A stretch of DNA of 64,000 nucleotides from Pseudovibrio sp. Ad37 (GCF_001623075.1 NZ_LMCF01000026.1:62001-126000), one strand, 5' to 3'. Positions 1-10,331 are shown, numbered from the stretch's first letter. Made by a program: numbers and translations. The notes: a model not told the origin generated them from the letters alone.

Positions 1-1
1 G

Positions 2-1378
2 AAAATCAAATGGGCAATCCTTTTTATTACCCTTGGAATTTATTACTTTACTCCCTTCATTCGTTGGGACAGAGGGCCTTTGCTCTCTGATCAGGCTGTT
101 CTCGTCGATTTTGAGAGAAAAAGAGGTTACTTCTTCTTTCTCGAAATTTGGCCGCAGGAAGTCTACTACCTTGCCGGTTTGCTCATCATTGCATCGGTAG
201 CTCTGTTTTTGATGAACGCGATCGCAGGTCGCCTATGGTGCGGTTATCTTTGCCCGCAGACAGTTTGGACAGACCTGTTCTTTCGCGTAGAAAGCATGAT
301 TGAAGGCGATCGCCGCAAACGGATTACGCTGGACAAACAGCCTTGGAATGCAGAAAAAATTCTCAAAAAGGGAACAAAACATTTTCTTTGGCTAATGATT
401 GCCTGGTGGACCGGAGGGGCGTGGGTTCTTTACTTCGCGGATGCACCAACCCTTGTATATGATCTTGCAACAGGGCAAGCTGCATTCTCTGCTTACGTCT
501 GGATTGGAATCCTGACGTTCACCACCTACTCGCTGGCTGGTCACATGCGTGAGCAGGTCTGTGTGTATATGTGTCCTTGGCCACGTATTCAGGCAGCTCT
601 CACTGACGAGCACGCTCTAAACGTAACCTATCGTTATGACCGTGGTGAACCTCGCGGTCACTTGAAAGAGAGCAAAAAACGCATCGCAGATGGCTTGCCT
701 GCGGGTGACTGTATCGACTGTAACCAGTGTTTCTATGCATGTCCGACAGGTGTCGATATTCGTAAAGGCGCGCAGCTCGATTGTATCCAGTGTGGCTTGT
801 GCATCGACGCCTGTGACTCGATCATGACTAAGGTTGGCAAGCCAACGGGTCTGATCGCGTATGACACGGACGACAACATTGAGCGCCGCGAAAGAGGTGA
901 GGCATCAGTTTATCGTCTGATCCGTCCTCGTACTGTTGTATATACAGCAATCATTGCGTTGATTGCGGGTGTGATGTTGTACGCACAGCTCAACCGTTCC
1001 ATGACGGATCTGTCTGTCGTTCATGACCGGAACCCGCTCTACGTTCAACAAAGTGACGGGTCCTTCAGAAACGGCTACTCGCTTCGCCTGCTGAACAAAC
1101 ACAACAACGAGCAGTCCTTTACGCTGAGTGTTGAGGACATGCCTAAAGGGGCGACCCTTGAAGTTGTGGGCATTCACAAGAATGCGGATGACGTGACAAA
1201 GGATACTCAACTGAGTTTGTCGGTAGATGCTGACACGACCCGTTCTGTACGAGCACTCGTGTTCTCTCCAGCTGGTGTCGAAATGCCAAGTTCTCTGCCT
1301 ATGAGCTTTAAGCTGGTGGACACAGAGACTGGTGAAACAACAGTGATCAGCGACTTCTTCCGGGCACCCGGCAAGTAG
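2..1378 (+). CDS. ccoG: Cytochrome c oxidase accessory protein CcoG (5' end cut off by window edge)
   Basis: This is the FixG/CcoG polyferredoxin needed to assemble the cbb3-type cytochrome c oxidase, where it is thought to handle copper reduction or delivery. The reading frame is open from base 2, so the start lies outside the window; the first visible residues already match the family's N-terminal membrane segment. Hydrophobic segments alternate with CGYLCP and CVYMCP motifs. Two ferredoxin-like clusters follow (CIDCNQC..CP and CIQCGLC..C, about 705-830). The C-terminal third is a periplasmic Ig-like domain. It heads the visible part of a ccoGHIS operon. Identification is secure. Confidence 0.96.
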   Translation, partial: KIKWAILFITLGIYYFTPFIRWDRGPLLSDQAVLVDFERKRGYFFFLEIWPQEVYYLAGLLIIASVALFLMNAIAGRLWCGYLCPQTVWTDLFFRVESMIEGDRRKRITLDKQPWNAEKILKKGTKHFLWLMIAWWTGGAWVLYFADAPTLVYDLATGQAAFSAYVWIGILTFTTYSLAGHMREQVCVYMCPWPRIQAALTDEHALNVTYRYDRGEPRGHLKESKKRIADGLPAGDCIDCNQCFYACPTGVDIRKGAQLDCIQCGLCIDACDSIMTKVGKPTGLIAYDTDDNIERRERGEASVYRLIRPRTVVYTAIIALIAGVMLYAQLNRSMTDLSVVHDRNPLYVQQSDGSFRNGYSLRLLNKHNNEQSFTLSVEDMPKGATLEVVGIHKNADDVTKDTQLSLSVDADTTRSVRALVFSPAGVEMPSSLPMSFKLVDTETGETTVISDFFRAPGK

Positions 1379-1503
1379 GCGTCACAGGCTATAAAAGCAC
1401 CTAATTCAACTTGCGTGATAAGGGGTACGCCCCTTATCACTTAAACGATCAAAAAGGCGAAGCTCACCCCCCATCTTATGAGCCGCCAAAAAGGAGCTAG
1501 GAT

Positions 1504-2031
1504 ATGACAATGGCTGTAGACCACAAGTCTCCGCGTAAACCTCGGCAGATTACCGGCCGCACGGTTCTGTTCAGCCTCATTGCGTTCTTCGGCGCTATCG
1601 CTGCAATGAATGCTGTTATGGTCTATATCGCAATTGACACCTTCCCAGGACTGGAAGTCGATAGCTCCTATAAGGTAAGCCAGCGATACAACAAAGAAAT
1701 CGCCAATGCGAATGCTCAAGCCGCTCTTAACTGGAGCGTAAATGCTGCCATTGAACGCAATGGCGACGGTTCTGCTCATGTGCGCGTTTTGGCAAAAGAT
1801 AAAGCCGGTGCTCCGATCACCGGTGAAATGGTAACCGTTAAACTACATCGCCCAACAATCACAGCAGCTGATCAGGATCTTATCTTGTCTGAGCGCTCCG
1901 CGGGTGAATATGTAGCCAATGCATCTGGCATTGGCGCTGGCAACTGGAACGTGGTCGTAGAAATCGCGGATCGAAGCGACAAGACGCTTCCGATTTTCCG
2001 TTCCAAAAACAAGATCTTCTTCGCTGAGTAA
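1504..2031 (+). CDS. ccoH: CcoH/FixH, cbb3 oxidase assembly protein
   Basis: A 175-residue membrane protein with one transmembrane segment near the N-terminus (about residues 20-42) and a periplasmic FixH domain. In the family it stabilises the cbb3 oxidase during assembly. An AAGGAG ribosome binding site ends about 8 bases before the ATG. It lies 125 bases after ccoG and 12 bases before ccoI. The call rests on length, topology and position in the conserved ccoGHIS order. Confidence 0.93.
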   Translation: MTMAVDHKSPRKPRQITGRTVLFSLIAFFGAIAAMNAVMVYIAIDTFPGLEVDSSYKVSQRYNKEIANANAQAALNWSVNAAIERNGDGSAHVRVLAKDKAGAPITGEMVTVKLHRPTITAADQDLILSERSAGEYVANASGIGAGNWNVVVEIADRSDKTLPIFRSKNKIFFAE

Positions 2032-2043
2032 GGCGGTAATAGC

Positions 2044-4263
2044 ATGTCTGCGCCTGAAAGGGATTGGGCTGCATTCGTAACAAACACCGACGATGGCAAG
2101 GCTCATATGGACCTTGCCGTCGACGGTATTACGTGTGCTGCATGTATGTACGAAATTGAGCGCGGCCTCCAGAAGTTGGATGGCGTAGAAAAAGCGCGCG
2201 TGAACCTATCATCCCATCGCCTCTCAGTTGACTGGGATGGCGAAAAGACCAACCCATCTCCTATTGTCGATCTTCTCCAAAGGCTGGGCTATAAAGCGTA
2301 TCCTTTTGATCCTGCGCAGGTGAAGTCGCGTGGCGATGCCGTCGGCAAAGAGATCTTGCGGGCGCTGGCTATTTCTGGCTTTGCAGCAATGAATATCATG
2401 CTGCTATCCATCTCAATCTGGTCTGGTAACGCATCGGATATCGATCCAGAGACCCGGTCGTTCTTCCACTGGATTTCTGCACTCATTGCATTGCCGACCG
2501 TCGTTTACTCTGGCCGCATTTTCTTCCGCAGTGCCTATATGGCAGTGAAAACAGGTCGTTTGAACATGGACGTGCCGATCACGATCGGTGTGTTGCTCGC
2601 AACTGGTCTGTCCATGTGGCAAACTGTTCAGGAAGCCGAACACGCTTATTTTGATAGCGCGGTGATGCTGCTGTTCTTCCTGCTTGTCGGGCGTTATTGC
2701 GATCATCTCATGCGCAGAAAAACGCGTTCTTTTGCTGAAAACCTCGCGACTTTGAAAGCTGAGAGCGCTGCAAAGATACAAGAGGACGGCAGTGCACTCG
2801 ATGTACCTCTGTCAAAGTTATCCGTCGGTGATCGCGTTTTGGTCAGAGCCGGTGAACGCATTTCCGTTGATGGCAAAATCTCGACGGGCATATCAGAAGT
2901 CGATCAGAGTTTGGTGACAGGTGAAACCCTCTTGCAGCCCGTTGGGGAAGGGGACCTTGTCTACGCAGGTACGATGAACACCTACGGCGTGTTGGAGATT
3001 GAGGTAACAGCTGCAGCCAAAGGCACATTGCTTGATGAAGTGAACCGACTTCTGGAAACGGCCATGGAAGGTCGTTCCAAGTACGTTCATATCGCAGATC
3101 GCGCCTCACAGCTTTACGCGCCCGTCGTGCACGCCGCTGCGCTTCTGACGCTCGTGGGCTGGATCATGCTTGGTATGGCATGGCAACCAGCTTTGGTCAT
3201 CGCGATCTCTGTACTCATCATCACATGTCCTTGTGCTCTGGGACTGGCGATACCCGCAGTTCAAGTTGTTGCAAGTGGTTTGTTCTTTAACGAGAGAGTT
3301 CTGCTGAATGCTGGTGATGCGATTGAGCGTCTGGCGACAGTTGATACCATCGTGTTTGACAAAACTGGCACACTGACACTTCCAGAAACCTCACTCTCAG
3401 AAAAACATGACCTTTCAGCAGACCAACTGGAGCTGGCTGGTCGTCTTGCTCTGTCCTCGTCACATCCGCTGTCGCAGGCCATAGCAAGAGCAACCGGTGC
3501 ACAACAAGCGTTGCCGGATGCAAAGGAGAGTGCGGGTAAAGGGGTTGAAGCTATCATAGATGGCGTGCCTGCTAAGCTAGGTTCTCCGGCGTTTTGCGGT
3601 GTTTCTGACGAGCAGCTTGATCAGGCGAAAGTACTGCAACCCGATGCTTCCTTTGTGGCCTTCCAATTGGGAGATAAAGCAGCACAGTTGCTGTCTGTTG
3701 GCCAATTTATGAGGGAAGGGGCAACTGACACGATCCAGAAGCTCAAAACCGCGGGCTTCACAATTGAAATCCTCAGTGGTGACCATAAAGGCGCCGTAGA
3801 ACATGCAGCAAGGGTACTTGGCGTTGAAACCTGGCAAGCTGCTATGAAGCCTCAAGACAAGATCGACCATATCGAAGAACTGAAAGCACAAGGCAAGAAG
3901 GTTCTGATGGTTGGTGATGGTCTCAATGATGCGCCTTCGCTCGCCGCAGCAAACGTATCCATCTCACCTGTCTCTGCTGTTCACGTCAGTCAGGCAGCAG
4001 CAGATGCCGTTTTCCTTGGAGATAGCCTTGCACCCGTCATGAGTGCGTTGACAATCTCGAAGAAAGCGCGCTGGGTGATGAACCAAAATCTCGCCATTTC
4101 TGTTGTCTACAATATGATCGCAGTGCCGTTTGCAGTGCTAGGTTTTGTCACACCTCTTGTTGCAGCCTTGGCTATGTCGGGTTCTTCTATTATTGTGACG
4201 CTCAATGCTGTACGCCTGAGAATGCTCGCAGGCTCATCTACTCAGCCCAATTCGGAGGCCTGA
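2044..4263 (+). CDS. ccoI: CcoI/FixI copper-translocating P1B-type ATPase
   Basis: A 739-residue P-type ATPase that moves copper for cbb3 oxidase biogenesis. An N-terminal HMA domain carries CAAC at residues 31-34. The membrane metal-binding CPC motif is at residues 395-397, the phosphorylated Asp of DKTGTLT is residue 439, and the C-terminal hinge motif GDGLNDAP is present. Eight hydrophobic segments fit the P1B layout. All catalytic motifs are intact. Position between ccoH and ccoS favours CcoI over a general copper exporter such as CopA. Confidence 0.96.
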   Translation: MSAPERDWAAFVTNTDDGKAHMDLAVDGITCAACMYEIERGLQKLDGVEKARVNLSSHRLSVDWDGEKTNPSPIVDLLQRLGYKAYPFDPAQVKSRGDAVGKEILRALAISGFAAMNIMLLSISIWSGNASDIDPETRSFFHWISALIALPTVVYSGRIFFRSAYMAVKTGRLNMDVPITIGVLLATGLSMWQTVQEAEHAYFDSAVMLLFFLLVGRYCDHLMRRKTRSFAENLATLKAESAAKIQEDGSALDVPLSKLSVGDRVLVRAGERISVDGKISTGISEVDQSLVTGETLLQPVGEGDLVYAGTMNTYGVLEIEVTAAAKGTLLDEVNRLLETAMEGRSKYVHIADRASQLYAPVVHAAALLTLVGWIMLGMAWQPALVIAISVLIITCPCALGLAIPAVQVVASGLFFNERVLLNAGDAIERLATVDTIVFDKTGTLTLPETSLSEKHDLSADQLELAGRLALSSSHPLSQAIARATGAQQALPDAKESAGKGVEAIIDGVPAKLGSPAFCGVSDEQLDQAKVLQPDASFVAFQLGDKAAQLLSVGQFMREGATDTIQKLKTAGFTIEILSGDHKGAVEHAARVLGVETWQAAMKPQDKIDHIEELKAQGKKVLMVGDGLNDAPSLAAANVSISPVSAVHVSQAAADAVFLGDSLAPVMSALTISKKARWVMNQNLAISVVYNMIAVPFAVLGFVTPLVAALAMSGSSIIVTLNAVRLRMLAGSSTQPNSEA

Positions 4264-4271
4264 ACAGAACT

Positions 4272-4460
4272 ATGGAAGTCTTAATCTACCTCATTCCGAT
4301 TGCGTTGTTTCTTGGTGGCGCAGGTTTGGTAGCGTTCTTGTGGTCCTTGCGCTCTGGCCAGTATGATGACATGGAAGGGCCTAAATGGCGCATCCTGGAT
4401 GATGGTGACTTGCAGGAAAATAGTGCACCTGTAGAAGCTGCGAAACGCAAGGTTTCCTGA
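4272..4460 (+). CDS. ccoS: CcoS, cbb3 oxidase maturation protein
   Basis: A 62-residue protein with one N-terminal transmembrane segment followed by a short acidic cytoplasmic tail containing the family-typical LWSLRSGQYDD stretch. CcoS is needed for cofactor insertion into the cbb3 oxidase. It starts 8 bases after the ccoI stop and is the last gene of the operon. Confidence 0.94.
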   Translation: MEVLIYLIPIALFLGGAGLVAFLWSLRSGQYDDMEGPKWRILDDGDLQENSAPVEAAKRKVS

Positions 4461-4570
4461 GTAGGTATCTGGTCGTTACTAGTTGTATTTAGCGAAAAGC
4501 ATCACGAAATGAGAGGCTTGTAAGCGATCCGCTTCAAGCCTTTTTCTATGTGCCAATGTAGCTAACAAAA

Positions 4571-4594
4571 AAGGCCGGCAAATATGCCGGCCTT
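4571..4594. terminator. Bidirectional rho-independent terminator between ccoS and hemA
   Basis: A perfect 10-bp stem (AAGGCCGGCA / TGCCGGCCTT) closes a 4-base loop. It has an A-run on the left and a T-run on the right, so it can stop transcription from both converging genes. Confidence 0.9.
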
Positions 4595-4617
4595 TTTGCG
4601 ATGAATTGAAGTGGTTT

Positions 4618-5895
4618 TTAGCCGCCTGCAAACTGATAAACAGCCTGACCTTGCGCAGCATCCAGATCTTCTTCAGCTGGAGCATCGGTGAATGGCAACT
4701 CAAGTGTCTGCCATACATCCACCAGAGCATCGCGCAGATGATCAATCAGAGCATCGTTGTGAACTGGACCCGGAGTGATGCGCAAACGTTCTGTGCCGCG
4801 TGGAACTGTTGGATAGTTGATTGGCTGAATGTAAATGCCATGCTTATCCAGCAAAAGGTCGGTTGCCTGCTTACACAGATCAGGATCAGCAACAAGCACT
4901 GGAATGATGTGTGTGTCAGAAGGCATCACAGGAAGACCTGCGGCTTTCAGCACGTCCTTGGTACGCTGTGCCTGACGCTGCTGGCCTTCACGCTCTACGC
5001 CGGATTCTTTCAGGTGCTTGATGGAAGCTGTTGCAGCTGCCGCAAGTCCTGGAGGAATAGCAGTTGTGAAGATAAAACCGGGAGCATAAGAGCGAACCGC
5101 ATCGATGATTGTCTGAGAGGCAGTGATGTAACCGCCCATCACACCAAATGCTTTCGCTAGAGTACCTTCAATGATGTCGATGCGATCCATGACATTATCG
5201 CGCTCAGCAATACCTGCGCCGCGTGGACCGTACATGCCAACAGCATGCACTTCATCGATGTAGGTCATTGCATTGTACTTGTCGGCAAGGTCACAAATGC
5301 GCTCGATCGGTGCGATATCGCCATCCATGGAGTACACGGATTCAAACACGATCAGTTTTGCGCGGTCGTTTCCAGCAGACTTAAGCAGGTCTTCAAGGTG
5401 CTCAAGATCATTATGTCGCCATACTTTCTTAGAAGTTCCTGCGCCGCGAACACCCGCAATCATGGAAGCGTGGTTCAGCTGGTCAGACAGGATCAGGCAA
5501 TCAGGAAGCAATTTTGCAATTGTTGAAATGGACGCTTCGTTGGAAACAAAACCGCTGGAAAAGACGAGGGCACCTTCTTTGCCATGCAAATCAGCAAGTT
5601 CTTCTTCAAGCTGTACCAGAGGGTAGTTCGTGCCTGAGATGTTACGCGTGCCGCCTGCGCCTGCTCCCATACGCTGAACGGTTTCCGTCATGGCATCAAT
5701 AACTTTAGGGTGTTGGCCCATCCCCAGGTAGTCGTTTGAACACCAAATGACGATTTCACGGAGGTTTTGATTTTCTTTACGCCACAGTGCATGTGGGTGA
5801 CGCCCTGCAATGCGTTCGAGATTAGCAAATACGCGGTACCGTTTTTCATCCTTCAAAGAAGCAATCGCCTCATTGAAGATATTTTGGTAGTCCAT
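4618..5895 (-). CDS. hemA: 5-aminolevulinate synthase
   Basis: A 425-residue PLP enzyme that condenses glycine and succinyl-CoA to 5-aminolevulinate, the first step of haem synthesis by the C4 (Shemin) route of alphaproteobacteria. The PLP lysine is K248 in the GTLAKAFG motif; IDEVHAVG and the glycine-rich [13 protein letters not shown] segment are also present. The ATG at 5895 is chosen because AAGGGG sits just upstream; a longer in-frame extension to 6033 looks non-coding. It converges on the cco operon, so haem supply and oxidase assembly are neighbours. Confidence 0.97.
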   Translation of the reverse strand: MDYQNIFNEAIASLKDEKRYRVFANLERIAGRHPHALWRKENQNLREIVIWCSNDYLGMGQHPKVIDAMTETVQRMGAGAGGTRNISGTNYPLVQLEEELADLHGKEGALVFSSGFVSNEASISTIAKLLPDCLILSDQLNHASMIAGVRGAGTSKKVWRHNDLEHLEDLLKSAGNDRAKLIVFESVYSMDGDIAPIERICDLADKYNAMTYIDEVHAVGMYGPRGAGIAERDNVMDRIDIIEGTLAKAFGVMGGYITASQTIIDAVRSYAPGFIFTTAIPPGLAAAATASIKHLKESGVEREGQQRQAQRTKDVLKAAGLPVMPSDTHIIPVLVADPDLCKQATDLLLDKHGIYIQPINYPTVPRGTERLRITPGPVHNDALIDHLRDALVDVWQTLELPFTDAPAEEDLDAAQGQAVYQFAGG

Positions 5896-6198
5896 TTTTT
5901 GCCCCTTATATTGCGGCGGTATTATTCGGCGATACTTTAGAGTTAGCCTAAACTTAGCGATAATCCTTATCCCTGTCGAAGGACACATTGACGCGGTCCA
6001 TGGAATTGCGGATTTATCAAAGGATTTTTTCACCTAACGCATATCAGCCTATATATATATCGCAGACATAGTCTTTGACATAGAACTATAATTGGGCAGT
6101 CTTGCAATTTGTTATGTTCTCTGCCACATCTTGTAACTAATAACTGAATTTCTGTTCTAATTTAATTGGGTTACATCAAGTGACCGGGGCATGACTGC
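5896..6198. other. Divergent intergenic region of hemA and a response regulator
   Basis: 303 AT-rich bases without a gene. They must hold the promoters of hemA (leftward) and the receiver gene (rightward). The only structured site seen is an FNR-like sequence, TTGGG-TTAC-ATCAA, at 6166-6179, matching 8 of 10 fixed bases of the FNR/FnrL consensus. It lies close to the receiver gene and about 270 bases from hemA. Confidence 0.5.
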
Positions 6199-6708
6199 GT
6201 GAGTATAGACCTCTCATCCTTATCGTTTCTGGTGGTTGAAGACAGCGCTTATATGCGCACAATCCTGCGTACAATGCTTCAAGGTTTTGGAGCCCGGAAA
6301 ATCGTCGAAGCGGAAGACGGAGCATCTGGCTTGGAGGCGATGGATCGCGCTAATCCGGATATCCTGATTCTCGACTGGGTTATGCCAATTCTCGATGGAG
6401 CAGATATGGTGCGCATGATACGTACCCAGAATAATCCGTACGCTTATATCCCGATTATTATGGTCACGGCCCATACCGAACGCAGCCGCATTATCGAAGC
6501 CAGAAAACTGGGCATCCACGAATTGCTGTGTAAGCCGATTTCTGCCAAAGCGCTCTATCAGCGCATTGCATCGATTATTCTTCAGCCAAGAGACTTTGTA
6601 AAAACAACAGGTTACTTCGGCCCAGCACCGCGTGAAATCCGCGGACACAAAAAGAACTGGGACGGAAACAGTATCATTGGTGAGGCAAACTCAGCCACGA
6701 TGGTCTGA
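6199..6708 (+). CDS. Single-domain response regulator (CheY-like)
   Basis: A 169-residue receiver protein. Acidic pocket residues E14/D15, phospho-acceptor D59, T90 and K112 are all present. A C-terminal tail of about 40 residues follows the receiver, with a YFGPAPRE segment resembling the FGPDRR-type tails of stand-alone receivers in alphaproteobacteria, but there is no output domain. It starts with GTG; the ATG at 6191 runs straight into a stop. No sensor kinase is adjacent, so its partner is unknown. Confidence 0.88.
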   Translation: MSIDLSSLSFLVVEDSAYMRTILRTMLQGFGARKIVEAEDGASGLEAMDRANPDILILDWVMPILDGADMVRMIRTQNNPYAYIPIIMVTAHTERSRIIEARKLGIHELLCKPISAKALYQRIASIILQPRDFVKTTGYFGPAPREIRGHKKNWDGNSIIGEANSATMV

Positions 6709-6786
6709 GCTTTCTTTTTCGCAATAAGGCAAGCAATACCTCCTCGGAGGCGTCGCGTTGCCCCCAAGGTGGATCACCTGTGACGC

Positions 6787-6969
6787 CTACAGAGCGGAGA
6801 GGGCCTTGATTGCTTGATCCCATTTCTCTGGTGGAAGACTGGATACCAATCGAATGAGTTTAGCGAACTCTGCTTCCTCAAGTTGGTAGCGAAGCATCTG
6901 TAACTCTGCTTCGGAAAACTTTCCGTGTGCTGCTGTTGGGACATCTGCGTCGATGACTGCCTGATCCAT
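6787..6969 (-). CDS. Small conserved-looking protein of unknown function (60 aa)
   Basis: A 60-residue acidic protein, largely helical by appearance, with leucine/glutamate-rich segments (residues about 20-55). The start is decided by an excellent AGGAGG ribosome binding site five bases before the ATG. No domain is recognised. It converges on the response regulator and is followed upstream by an empty 500-base region. The strong translation signal is the main reason to believe it is real. Confidence 0.7.
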   Translation of the reverse strand: MDQAVIDADVPTAAHGKFSEAELQMLRYQLEEAEFAKLIRLVSSLPPEKWDQAIKALSAL

Positions 6970-7496
6970 TTTTACCTCCTGAAACTCCAACAAAATGAAT
7001 ATCAGCGGACACTTGCGCGAGAGCTCATGCAAGTGCGCTTGGGAGGCATACCCTCTTCCCCGATCCGCAAAACGGTTGGTTGGAAAACTACCCCAATACG
7101 CCCCCAAGACCACAGAAACGTCGCAGGACTCCCATCACATGTAAACCAACTCCAAGATGAAATTTGGTCGAATTGTGGCACGTTACATCTCAGGCACAGT
7201 GCCGCTAAGGCAGGTAGACCTCAGCCCAAGAACGTGGAATTTTATTTCATTGAACTGATATTTACGTGTTCGGGTGAGTTTGTTTGTTTCGCGACCGCTT
7301 TGGATTATCGATGGATTACCGTTGATAAGTGCGATTGCTTGCCCTCAGAAAAGTCTGAGCGTTAGAGAGGGCTCACGGCAGAGTTGTAAATTGTTCTAAA
7401 ATTCAGTGATTTTTTAAAATCAGATTTCACAGAATGCGCAACAATAAGACAGTGCGCATGGCGCAAATCAGTGAAACGATCGATCATAGAGGAAAA
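6970..7496. other. Intergenic region without a recognised gene
   Basis: About 530 bases between the 60-residue gene and the tRNA-Thr pair. The left end carries the ribosome binding site and presumably the promoter of the small gene. An open frame on the plus strand here is cysteine-rich and lacks a ribosome binding site, so it is not annotated. Confidence 0.5.
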
Positions 7497-7571
<75 letters not shown>

Positions 7572-7603
7572 GTGCCGAAATTTGTGCAGTGCTGTTAGAA
7601 GAA

Positions 7604-7678
<75 letters not shown>

Positions 7679-7928
7679 ATCGCATAAATATGAAGCACTT
7701 AAGTGCTTCTCGTATCTTCCAAACCAGCGTATTTTGCAACGAGGTAAGTGCTCCGCAGGCAGCGCCCTCGGAACGAGGAGGCTTATGTCATAACCCTTTT
7801 AAACCTGCAAGGGGTTTTATTGGCAGTTCTGTGGAAACTGAATAACACAGTGAAATGAGAGCATTGCCATGCACTTGTCGTATATTAGGGCACTTGGCTT
7901 CAATCCCGTCCTCGTGTACCTGTTGAGC

Positions 7929-8084
7929 ATGACAGATTCAAAGAAAACCGAAACGACGGGTAGCCAGTCAAAGTCCGTAGCAAAGCCAAAAAACGACCCA
8001 AAAGCCGATCGTTTGGCCGAAGCCTTACGCGCCAACCTGCGTCGCAGAAAACAGGCTGCTAAGAAGAACACTGACGATGACTAG
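7929..8084 (+). CDS. Short basic protein upstream of murA, unknown function
   Basis: A 51-residue, lysine- and arginine-rich protein with a segment of the form RLAEALRANLRRRKQ. Similar short basic proteins are, to my knowledge, common directly upstream of murA in Hyphomicrobiales. The ATG at 7929 gives that usual length; a longer start at 7869 adds a hydrophobic stretch unlike the family. The ribosome binding site is weak for either start. Function is not known. Confidence 0.6.
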   Translation: MTDSKKTETTGSQSKSVAKPKNDPKADRLAEALRANLRRRKQAAKKNTDDD

Positions 8085-8388
8085 AGATTGCTGCATGCGC
8101 TTTGCTCAATCGCGAGGGCGTTAAGTAAAAATCTAGCATTTATCGCTAAATTAGAAATATATGGAAATCTCGCCGAAAACTGCAGGTTTTGGGCGGGGTA
8201 GGATGTTGCGGTCCTTGTAAGTCCTGTTAATGCGAAATATCAGCAGGATCTATTGGGGAAAACCGTTGGGGAAGAAACTAGGCGGGAGCGCTGCCTTGCT
8301 AATGCCACAGCCCTGATGTTAGTGGACACGATCAATTCTTCTTCAAATTTGTGTTTCCCGCCGCGGGCTTTATTGGGGTTATAGAAGT
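8085..8388. other. Upstream region of murA
   Basis: 304 bases with no credible gene. It presumably contains the murA promoter and leader. No operator or terminator was recognised. Confidence 0.4.
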
Positions 8389-9678
8389 ATGGACAAAATT
8401 CGTATTGTTGGTGGCAATCAGCTTAATGGTGTTATTCCGATCTCAGGCGCGAAGAATGCTGCACTGCCTTTGATGATCGCGTCACTGCTCTGCGAAGATA
8501 CGTTGACCCTTGAGAATGTGCCCCGCTTGCGTGATGTCGCACTTCTCACTCAGATTCTTTCCAATCACGGTGTCGATTATTCGGTCGACGGCAAACGGGC
8601 AGGTCAGGATACAATGACCGGCCAGACCATTCACCTGAATGCCAGCAACATTGTCGACACAACAGCTCCATATGAGCTGGTGTCCAAAATGCGTGCAAGC
8701 TTCTGGGTGATCGGTCCATTGCTCGCACGTATGCATACAGCCCGTGTGTCTCTGCCAGGCGGCTGTGCAATCGGGACGCGTCCGGTTGACTTCTTCATCG
8801 ACGGTCTGAAAGCACTTGGCGCTGATATCGAGATGGATCGCGGCTATGTTCAGGCAGATGCCAAGGGCGGCCTGAGGGGTGGCCGGGTTGTCTTCCCGAA
8901 AATCTCCGTAGGTGCAACACACACAGTCATGATGGCTGCGACACTGGCCAAGGGCGAGAGCGTGATCGAAAACGCCGCTCAGGAACCAGAAGTCACCGAT
9001 CTCGCAAACTGCCTGATTGGCATGGGTGCAAAGATTGAAGGCGCAGGCACCGACACAATCCATATTCAGGGTGTAGATAGCCTGGGCGCACATCGCCATC
9101 CGGTTATTCCTGACCGTATCGAAACCGGGACCTATGCCATGGCAGTGGCAATGACGGGTGGTGAAGTCACTCTGGAAGGCGCACGCGGCGATCTTCTCGA
9201 AGGTGCACTGGATGTCCTTCGTCAGACCGGAACAGAAATCACTGAAACCAATATGGGTCTCAAAATTAAGCGCAACGGTGCTGGCATCAGCCCGGTAGAC
9301 GTTTCCACTGAGCCGTTCCCGGGTTTCCCAACAGATCTGCAGGCGCAGTTCATGGCGCTCATGACCCGCTCCAAAGGTGTGAGCAAGATCACTGAGAACA
9401 TCTTCGAAAACCGTTTCATGCACGTTCAGGAACTGGCTCGCCTTGGCGCCAAGATCACACTGGACGGGCAGGTGGCTTCTGTTGAGGGCGTTGAAACCCT
9501 GCGCGGTGCTCAGGTTATGGCAACAGACCTTCGCGCATCTGTTTCTCTCGTCATCGCTGGTTTGGCGGCGGAAGGTGAAACGACGGTCAGCCGTGTCTAT
9601 CACCTTGATCGCGGCTTTGAGCGGCTGGAAGAGAAGCTGTCTCGCTGCGGTGCGGTGATCGAGCGTATCTCGGCCTAA
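8389..9678 (+). CDS. murA: UDP-N-acetylglucosamine 1-carboxyvinyltransferase
   Basis: A 429-residue cytoplasmic enzyme that adds enolpyruvate to UDP-GlcNAc, the first committed step of peptidoglycan synthesis and the fosfomycin target. The active-site cysteine lies in [12 protein letters not shown] (C126), so the protein should have the fosfomycin-sensitive residue. The N-terminal SGAKNAALP and the two-fold inverted alpha/beta pattern are typical. It begins the conserved housekeeping block and has its own terminator. Confidence 0.97.
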   Translation: MDKIRIVGGNQLNGVIPISGAKNAALPLMIASLLCEDTLTLENVPRLRDVALLTQILSNHGVDYSVDGKRAGQDTMTGQTIHLNASNIVDTTAPYELVSKMRASFWVIGPLLARMHTARVSLPGGCAIGTRPVDFFIDGLKALGADIEMDRGYVQADAKGGLRGGRVVFPKISVGATHTVMMAATLAKGESVIENAAQEPEVTDLANCLIGMGAKIEGAGTDTIHIQGVDSLGAHRHPVIPDRIETGTYAMAVAMTGGEVTLEGARGDLLEGALDVLRQTGTEITETNMGLKIKRNGAGISPVDVSTEPFPGFPTDLQAQFMALMTRSKGVSKITENIFENRFMHVQELARLGAKITLDGQVASVEGVETLRGAQVMATDLRASVSLVIAGLAAEGETTVSRVYHLDRGFERLEEKLSRCGAVIERISA

Positions 9679-9700
9679 CGAAACCGAAGCAAATGATTTG

Positions 9701-9730
9701 AACCCGGTCTGTTTTTCAGTCCGGGTTTTT
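9701..9730 (+). terminator. Rho-independent terminator after murA
   Basis: Stem AACCCGG/CCGGGTT with additional CTG/CAG pairing inside, followed by a run of six T residues; it lies 23 bases after the murA stop. Confidence 0.85.
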
Positions 9731-9884
9731 TCATGGAGATATTCTCAAAGAAACTGGATCAAAGCTTCATGCTTGAAATCTGCTGCGTTCATTCATAGAT
9801 GTTTTTCTGTAAATTGTTGTAATAGTAAGGATGTCTCGCGCTATATACGGTGCGTGAGGCTAGGGAAATCTGCAAGGGATTAAT

Positions 9885-10331
9885 ATGGAACAGGTAAAAC
9901 CAATGAAGCTGATGGCGCTGGATCAGGAAGATTTGCAGATCATCTCTTCCATGGTGCAGGACAGTGTTCTGAAACTCGCAGATATCAAGTACTTACCTGC
10001 TGAGCGCCGCCTGGTGCTGACAATGAATCGATACCTTTGGGAAACAGACGAAAACAACCAGAAACGAAGAATGCGGGCACGGTCCGTTCTTTCTGTGTCG
10101 CGGGTGGATGCGGTCAAAGCTCAGAAAATCAACCAGACAAACAAAGACATGGTCCTGTCTTTGCTCTGTGTGCTGTTTGAAGAGACAAATGCACCGGCTG
10201 GTCAGTTGAAGCTTGAGTTTTCCGGTGGGGCTGCTATTGCAGCAAATATCGAGTGCATCGAAGCGCAACTGGCAGATCTGGGCTCCGTTTGGGAAACTGA
10301 AAGCAGACCTGAACATGATCTAGAAGGCTAG
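9885..10331 (+). CDS. DUF2948 family protein
   Basis: A 148-residue protein of the DUF2948 family, whose function is unknown. It sits in its usual place between murA and hisD in alphaproteobacteria, which is the main basis of the call together with length and the N-terminal MALDQEDLQIISSMVQDSV-like segment. An AAGGGA site precedes the ATG. A start at 9903 is also possible and would remove six residues. Confidence 0.85.
   Translation: MEQVKPMKLMALDQEDLQIISSMVQDSVLKLADIKYLPAERRLVLTMNRYLWETDENNQKRRMRARSVLSVSRVDAVKAQKINQTNKDMVLSLLCVLFEETNAPAGQLKLEFSGGAAIAANIECIEAQLADLGSVWETESRPEHDLEG

Noticed and set aside
4618-6033. A longer hemA start at 6033 adding 46 residues
   Set aside because: The added residues are not like ALA synthase N-termini, and a good ribosome binding site precedes the ATG at 5895.
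8482-9603. A 373-codon open frame on the minus strand inside murA
   Set aside because: It lies wholly opposite a well-conserved enzyme, is unusually rich in cysteine and histidine, and has no start signal.
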